Notes under the pieces: generated by a model
What the model was told of the DNA's origin: nothing
Database searches by the model: none
The model's input: only the letters and a program-made list of their open reading frames with translations
Source of the DNA: Marivirga lumbricoides
GTDB lineage: Bacteria; Bacteroidota; Bacteroidia; Cytophagales; Cyclobacteriaceae
Reading direction: 5' to 3'
Assembly (NCBI RefSeq): GCF_014636295.1
Contig: NZ_BMEC01000015.1
Span: forward strand, 62,001-126,000
Length of the DNA stretch: 64,000 nucleotides
Shown: positions 60,985 to 64,000 of the stretch, piece after piece
How positions within the stretch are numbered: the stretch's first letter is position 1
Layout: each line of letters opens with the position of its first letter
Made by a program: the position numbers and the translations under genes

Positions 60985-62019
60985 TTATACATAGGTTTCA
61001 ATTGGTGTTTTATTTTTAAGTTGTTCTGAATATTCTTTAATTAAATCTTCAAAAAGGGCGACTGTTTCTTTTAAAGATTTATGAGAAATACCTCCGGCAG
61101 CATTTTTATGCCCGCCTCCTTCAAAATAGTGAGCTGCCAGTGTATTCACCTGAAAATCACCGATTGATCGAAGTGAAAGCTTCACCCCTTCTTCACTTTC
61201 AGTAAATAAGGCAGCCATAGTAATTCCGTTGATCGATAATGCATAATTTACAAGTCCTTCAGTATCACCCGTTCGCGATTTAAATTTCTCCAGGTCTTTC
61301 ATTGATATTGCAAAAAAAGCAGTATGGTATTCAGGATAGACTGTTAACCTCTGACTCAAAGCAAAACCCAAAAATTTTAACCTGTCTAAAGAGTTAGTAT
61401 CATAGATAAGTCGGGATACTTCTGAGTTATTGGCACCCAAATCAATCAATTCAGCTACTATTTCATGTACTTCTTTATTGGTATTTGGGTGTTTGAAGGA
61501 CCCTGTATCCGTCATGATACCCGCATAAAAGCATTCAGCGATGTCCTTATCAATTAAGGCTTTATCGCCATAGCTAACAATCATTTTATATACTAATTGG
61601 GCAGTTGAGGCAGAATTAATATCATGAGAAGCATAGTCTGCAAACTGTTCAGGGTCTCTATGGTGATCAATCAGTACTTTTTTAGCTGAAGAATTTCTTA
61701 CTAATTCACCAAATTGCTTAATTCTGCTTAGGTTAGAAAAATCAAGACAGAAAATAACATCAGCCTTATTTACTAATTCTTCTGCCTGCTTTTTAGTGTT
61801 TTCAGAAAACACCATCACTTTTTCATTACCCTTCATCCAATGCAAAAAACTAGCGTAATCAGATGGAGAAACGACAGTTACATGATGTCCTTTCTTAACA
61901 AGGTAATTATAAAGACCCAAGCTACTGCCTAAAGCATCGGCATCAGGTTTATGATGCGTAGTGATTACAACATTTTGAGGTGATTGAAGAACCTCTTTAA
62001 GTTTTAATAAATCTTGCAT
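60985..62019 (-). CDS. nrnA: DHH/DHHA1 oligoribonuclease / pAp phosphatase NrnA
   Basis: NrnA degrades RNA pieces of two to five nucleotides and dephosphorylates pAp. The DHH motifs are ITTHHKPDADALGSSLGLY, VIFCLDFSNLSRI, and the name-giving VLIDHHRDPE. ECFYAGIMTDTGSF is the fourth motif. The DHHA1 part (about 240-335) ends with EGGGHKNAAGG. It has 344 residues. It leads the minus-strand run that continues into the three FKBP genes and rdgB, with only short or no gaps between genes. Confidence 0.93.
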   Translation of the reverse strand: MQDLLKLKEVLQSPQNVVITTHHKPDADALGSSLGLYNYLVKKGHHVTVVSPSDYASFLHWMKGNEKVMVFSENTKKQAEELVNKADVIFCLDFSNLSRIKQFGELVRNSSAKKVLIDHHRDPEQFADYASHDINSASTAQLVYKMIVSYGDKALIDKDIAECFYAGIMTDTGSFKHPNTNKEVHEIVAELIDLGANNSEVSRLIYDTNSLDRLKFLGFALSQRLTVYPEYHTAFFAISMKDLEKFKSRTGDTEGLVNYALSINGITMAALFTESEEGVKLSLRSIGDFQVNTLAAHYFEGGGHKNAAGGISHKSLKETVALFEDLIKEYSEQLKNKTPIETYV

Positions 62020-62154
62020 GAGCAGTCCTTAACCCGTTTCGGCTTAAATTGATTCGCAAAGTTGCTAAGAATTTGAAGAAAAACAAATGTTAAAGAAAGT
62101 TGGATGCTTCTTTTAAAACTTGAATTTCCGCTGTATTTAAAGCTGATAAAATAT

Positions 62155-62182
62155 TTGTAATCAGAAATATCCTTTAAATTTG
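62155..62182 (+). promoter_or_regulatory. Promoter of ndk: TTG-N17-TAAATTTG
   Basis: TTG (62155-62157) and TAAATTTG (62175-62182) are separated by 17 bases. The -7 box is perfect, and the start of transcription would be about 26 bases before the ndk ATG. Confidence 0.72.
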
Positions 62183-62214
62183 TGATTAAATTCAAACAAT
62201 AATAAACAAAAAAC

Positions 62215-62634
62215 ATGGCTGGAAACAGAACCTTCACAATGATTAAGCCCGATGCTGTGGCTGCTAACAATATTGGAGCTATTACCAAAATGATAGAAGA
62301 GGCAGGATTTAGAATTGTTGCAATGAAAATGACCAAGCTTTCTGCTGAAAGAGCCGGACAATTTTATGCTGTACATAAAGAAAGACCTTTTTATAATGAT
62401 CTATGCCAATATATGTCCAGCGGGCATATTGTTGCTATGATTCTGGAAAAAGACAATGCTATTGCTGATTTTAGAAAATTGATAGGAGCAACGAACCCTG
62501 CTGATGCTGAAGAAGGAACTATTCGTAAATTGTATGCAACATCTATTGAGGCTAATGCTGTTCATGGCTCTGACTCAGACGAAAATGCGCAAATAGAAGG
62601 AAGTTTCTTTTTTTCAGATATTGAGAAGTTTTAA
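62215..62634 (+). CDS. ndk: Nucleoside diphosphate kinase
   Basis: Ndk balances nucleoside triphosphates by a phosphohistidine intermediate. The catalytic histidine lies in [13 protein letters not shown] near residue 117. The opening [20 protein letters not shown] and the central [20 protein letters not shown] are standard, as is [20 protein letters not shown] (in part). At 139 residues it is full-length. It is divergent from nrnA, has its own promoter and ends with a clear terminator. Confidence 0.97.
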   Translation: MAGNRTFTMIKPDAVAANNIGAITKMIEEAGFRIVAMKMTKLSAERAGQFYAVHKERPFYNDLCQYMSSGHIVAMILEKDNAIADFRKLIGATNPADAEEGTIRKLYATSIEANAVHGSDSDENAQIEGSFFFSDIEKF

Positions 62635-62666
62635 AGTTTGTTAAAACATACCTCGTCTAAATCACG

Positions 62667-62695
62667 AAAGGCACAGCGGATAGTTGTGCCTTTTT
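62667..62695 (+). terminator. Intrinsic terminator of ndk
   Basis: AAAGGCACA (62667-62675) pairs perfectly with TGTGCCTTT, with a 9-base loop and a run of five Ts. It lies 33 bases after the stop codon. Confidence 0.85.
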
Positions 62696-62700
62696 AGTTT

Positions 62701-62742
62701 AGTATATTTTTTTTGCAGGTTCATATTAAAAAAAAATATACT
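62701..62742. repeat. 14-bp A+T inverted repeat upstream of the last lipoprotein gene
   Basis: AGTATATTTTTTTT (62701-62714) and its perfect complement (62729-62742) flank 14 bases. It is the only structured part of the 202-bp gap between ndk and the following gene. It could be a binding site or a second terminator arm; the low complexity makes chance likely. Confidence 0.45.
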
Positions 62743-62836
62743 AACATTGTGAATAAATAAAAATAATCTAATTATGTTTACTTTATAAAACCAACATTAA
62801 AATATTTTAACCAAGACTTTAAAAAAGACAAAAAAA

Positions 62837-63880
62837 ATGAAAAATTTATTTAAATTTTTGCTACTCATTACAGTGTTATATTCCTGTAATGAAGAATCTC
62901 TTTATATAGATAAGGATAACTATATAAAATTTAGTTCATATGATGAATTCTTAAATACCTTAAACGAATTTAGACAGTATAACCATGATGAAAAAAAGGA
63001 GTGGTTAGAAAAGAAACAAATGAATTCATGGGGACTGAATGCCATGGAAGTATACAAAAATTTGAATATAGAATCATTAAACTCTCTCGAAGAAATAAAA
63101 GATTATGTATCACAAAATAGTAATTATCTTGAATTAATTAAAGATGAAAATGGTGAATTTACATTAGAAACTATTTTAAGAGATAGACCTGAAAGTTATT
63201 TAGTAAATGATGATCATATCTTACTCATAAAAGATAGAGCTGTTAAAATATTTAATTCTGGATATGCCTCTACAGATATTAATAATTTACATTTATTGAA
63301 GGAGGTAAAAGAGGAAACTTTTGGCAAAAACCAACCTCCAGAAATCAACTTTTCAATTAAACAAACGAGAAGCGAAATTTTAAATAATAACAATAGAGAT
63401 TTAGCTTATAATTGCGGTCAAGAAATGACTGATAGAGAGGATAATGGAAAAAATAGAACATACATAAGAATTGAAGTCACAGCAAAGAGGTCTTATAATG
63501 ATACTCCTTGGTTAATTAGTTCTGAATGGTTAATACGTCCGTACAAAAAAACCTTAGGTGTTTGGTATTATGCTAGTAGAACCATAACAGGTAAACTAAG
63601 AGCAAGACTTGACTTTATTGATGATGGGACTTTCCTTCCCTTCGGGACATGGAATAATACTGAATTTTTTGATTGCCATATTAACCCAGGTAATGTAAAT
63701 TCTTATTATGGAAGTGCTGGTTTAATAAGCTGGATACATCCTACTAATCCTTTAAATGCAAGCCCTTCATTTCATTTAGGAGCTATTGATTTTACTGGTG
63801 ATACACCCGACACAGCCCCCGCAATTATCTCATGTAATCCTCAAATGATAATATCTGGATTAATAAATAATTGTTTATAA
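62837..63880 (+). CDS. Uncharacterised lipoprotein (DUF4848-like)
   Basis: The N terminus is a lipoprotein signal with a lipobox (VLYSC at about residue 17). The first 150 residues are helical and charged (SYDEFLNTLNEFRQYNHDEKKEWLEKK). The last 170 residues look like a beta domain with NRTYIRIEVTAKRSYNDTP, WLIRPYKKTLGVWYYASR and ITGKLRARLDFID. It reminds me of the DUF4848 family of Bacteroidota surface lipoproteins, but I cannot confirm that. Base composition is clearly more A+T-rich than that of its neighbours, with many AAT/ATA codons, which may indicate recent acquisition. A very strong terminator closes the gene. Confidence 0.7.
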   Translation: MKNLFKFLLLITVLYSCNEESLYIDKDNYIKFSSYDEFLNTLNEFRQYNHDEKKEWLEKKQMNSWGLNAMEVYKNLNIESLNSLEEIKDYVSQNSNYLELIKDENGEFTLETILRDRPESYLVNDDHILLIKDRAVKIFNSGYASTDINNLHLLKEVKEETFGKNQPPEINFSIKQTRSEILNNNNRDLAYNCGQEMTDREDNGKNRTYIRIEVTAKRSYNDTPWLISSEWLIRPYKKTLGVWYYASRTITGKLRARLDFIDDGTFLPFGTWNNTEFFDCHINPGNVNSYYGSAGLISWIHPTNPLNASPSFHLGAIDFTGDTPDTAPAIISCNPQMIISGLINNCL

Positions 63881-63883
63881 TTA

Positions 63884-63927
63884 AAAAACAACTTGGCCAA
63901 GTTGTTGGTCTTGGCCAAGTTGTTTTT
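63884..63927. terminator. 18-bp perfect terminator stem with nested palindromes
   Basis: AAAAACAACTTGGCCAAG (63884-63901) and its exact complement (63910-63927) flank an 8-base loop and end in a T-run. Each arm contains the 12-bp self-complementary palindrome ACTTGGCCAAGT (63891-63902 and 63909-63920 region), so alternative smaller hairpins are possible. The 73 bases that follow to the window end hold nothing recognisable. Confidence 0.85.
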
Positions 63928-64000
63928 TTCAATTTTGTATAATTCCATAATATACATTAAAGTGCTATAAAATCTTTGTAATTTGTATAAATGCATCTTT

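Noticed and set aside
62004-62336. 110-codon minus-strand frame over the ndk start
   Set aside because: Antisense to ndk and across its promoter; the sequence shows no domain.

Overview
The window is chromosomal DNA from a member of the Bacteroidota, most likely a marine-type cytophagalean (Marivirga/Fulvivirga-like; this placement is inferred). It is A+T-rich. It carries the type IX secretion/gliding core (gldK-gldL-gldM-gldN plus a PorP/SprF-like protein and a PorW/SprE lipoprotein), a split F-type ATP synthase operon lacking beta and epsilon, many lipoproteins, a bacillithiol-type reductase (ypdA), and several promoters of the Bacteroidota form TTG-N17..23-TAnnTTTG. I saw no rRNA, tRNA or CRISPR array.

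Layout. Positions 1-3.3 kb hold the tail of an alpha-2-macroglobulin gene and pbpC. Positions 3.4-12 kb hold metabolic genes: a saccharopine/alanine-dehydrogenase-like enzyme, a deoxynucleoside kinase, a DnaJ-TPR membrane protein coupled to an M28 peptidase, a glycosyltransferase, ypdA and an SDR-type threonine dehydrogenase. Positions 12.2-19.3 kb hold hemA, a 44-residue membrane protein, an outer-membrane barrel, an M23 peptidase, rmuC, a methyltransferase and a CBS protein. Positions 19.4-26.4 kb, on the minus strand, hold one long unit: M23 peptidase, bactofilin, atpZ, an AtpI-position membrane protein, atpB, E, F, H, A, G. Positions 26.4-33.3 kb hold porW, a class A penicillin-binding protein and uvrC.

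An intact IS1634-type element (33285-35115) sits exactly in the stop codon and terminator loop of uvrC, with a 45-bp target duplication. Next comes the minus-strand gldK-L-M-N operon and its PorP/SprF-like neighbour (35.2-40.8 kb). Positions 41-49 kb hold hemD, a DUF4271 protein, an Omp85-type barrel overlapping divergent hemW, a LytTR two-component pair and a type II NADH dehydrogenase. Positions 49-56.4 kb hold a small secreted protein, a solitary solute-binding protein, a thioredoxin/small-protein pair, glyQS, a PAS histidine kinase, a methyltransferase and a patatin-like phospholipase. Positions 56.4-57.0 kb are non-coding and hold a 290-bp element with 15-bp terminal inverted repeats. The window ends with udk-trkA, rdgB, three consecutive FKBP lipoproteins, nrnA, ndk and an uncharacterised lipoprotein.

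The themes are envelope construction (two class A PBPs, M23 peptidases, bactofilin, T9SS), tetrapyrrole supply (hemA, hemD, hemW) and energy generation. The observations most worth following are the two terminator-like hairpins inside the ATP synthase operon, placed directly after the high-copy c and alpha subunit genes, and the IS insertion that splits uvrC from its terminator yet rebuilds both the stop codon and the terminator.
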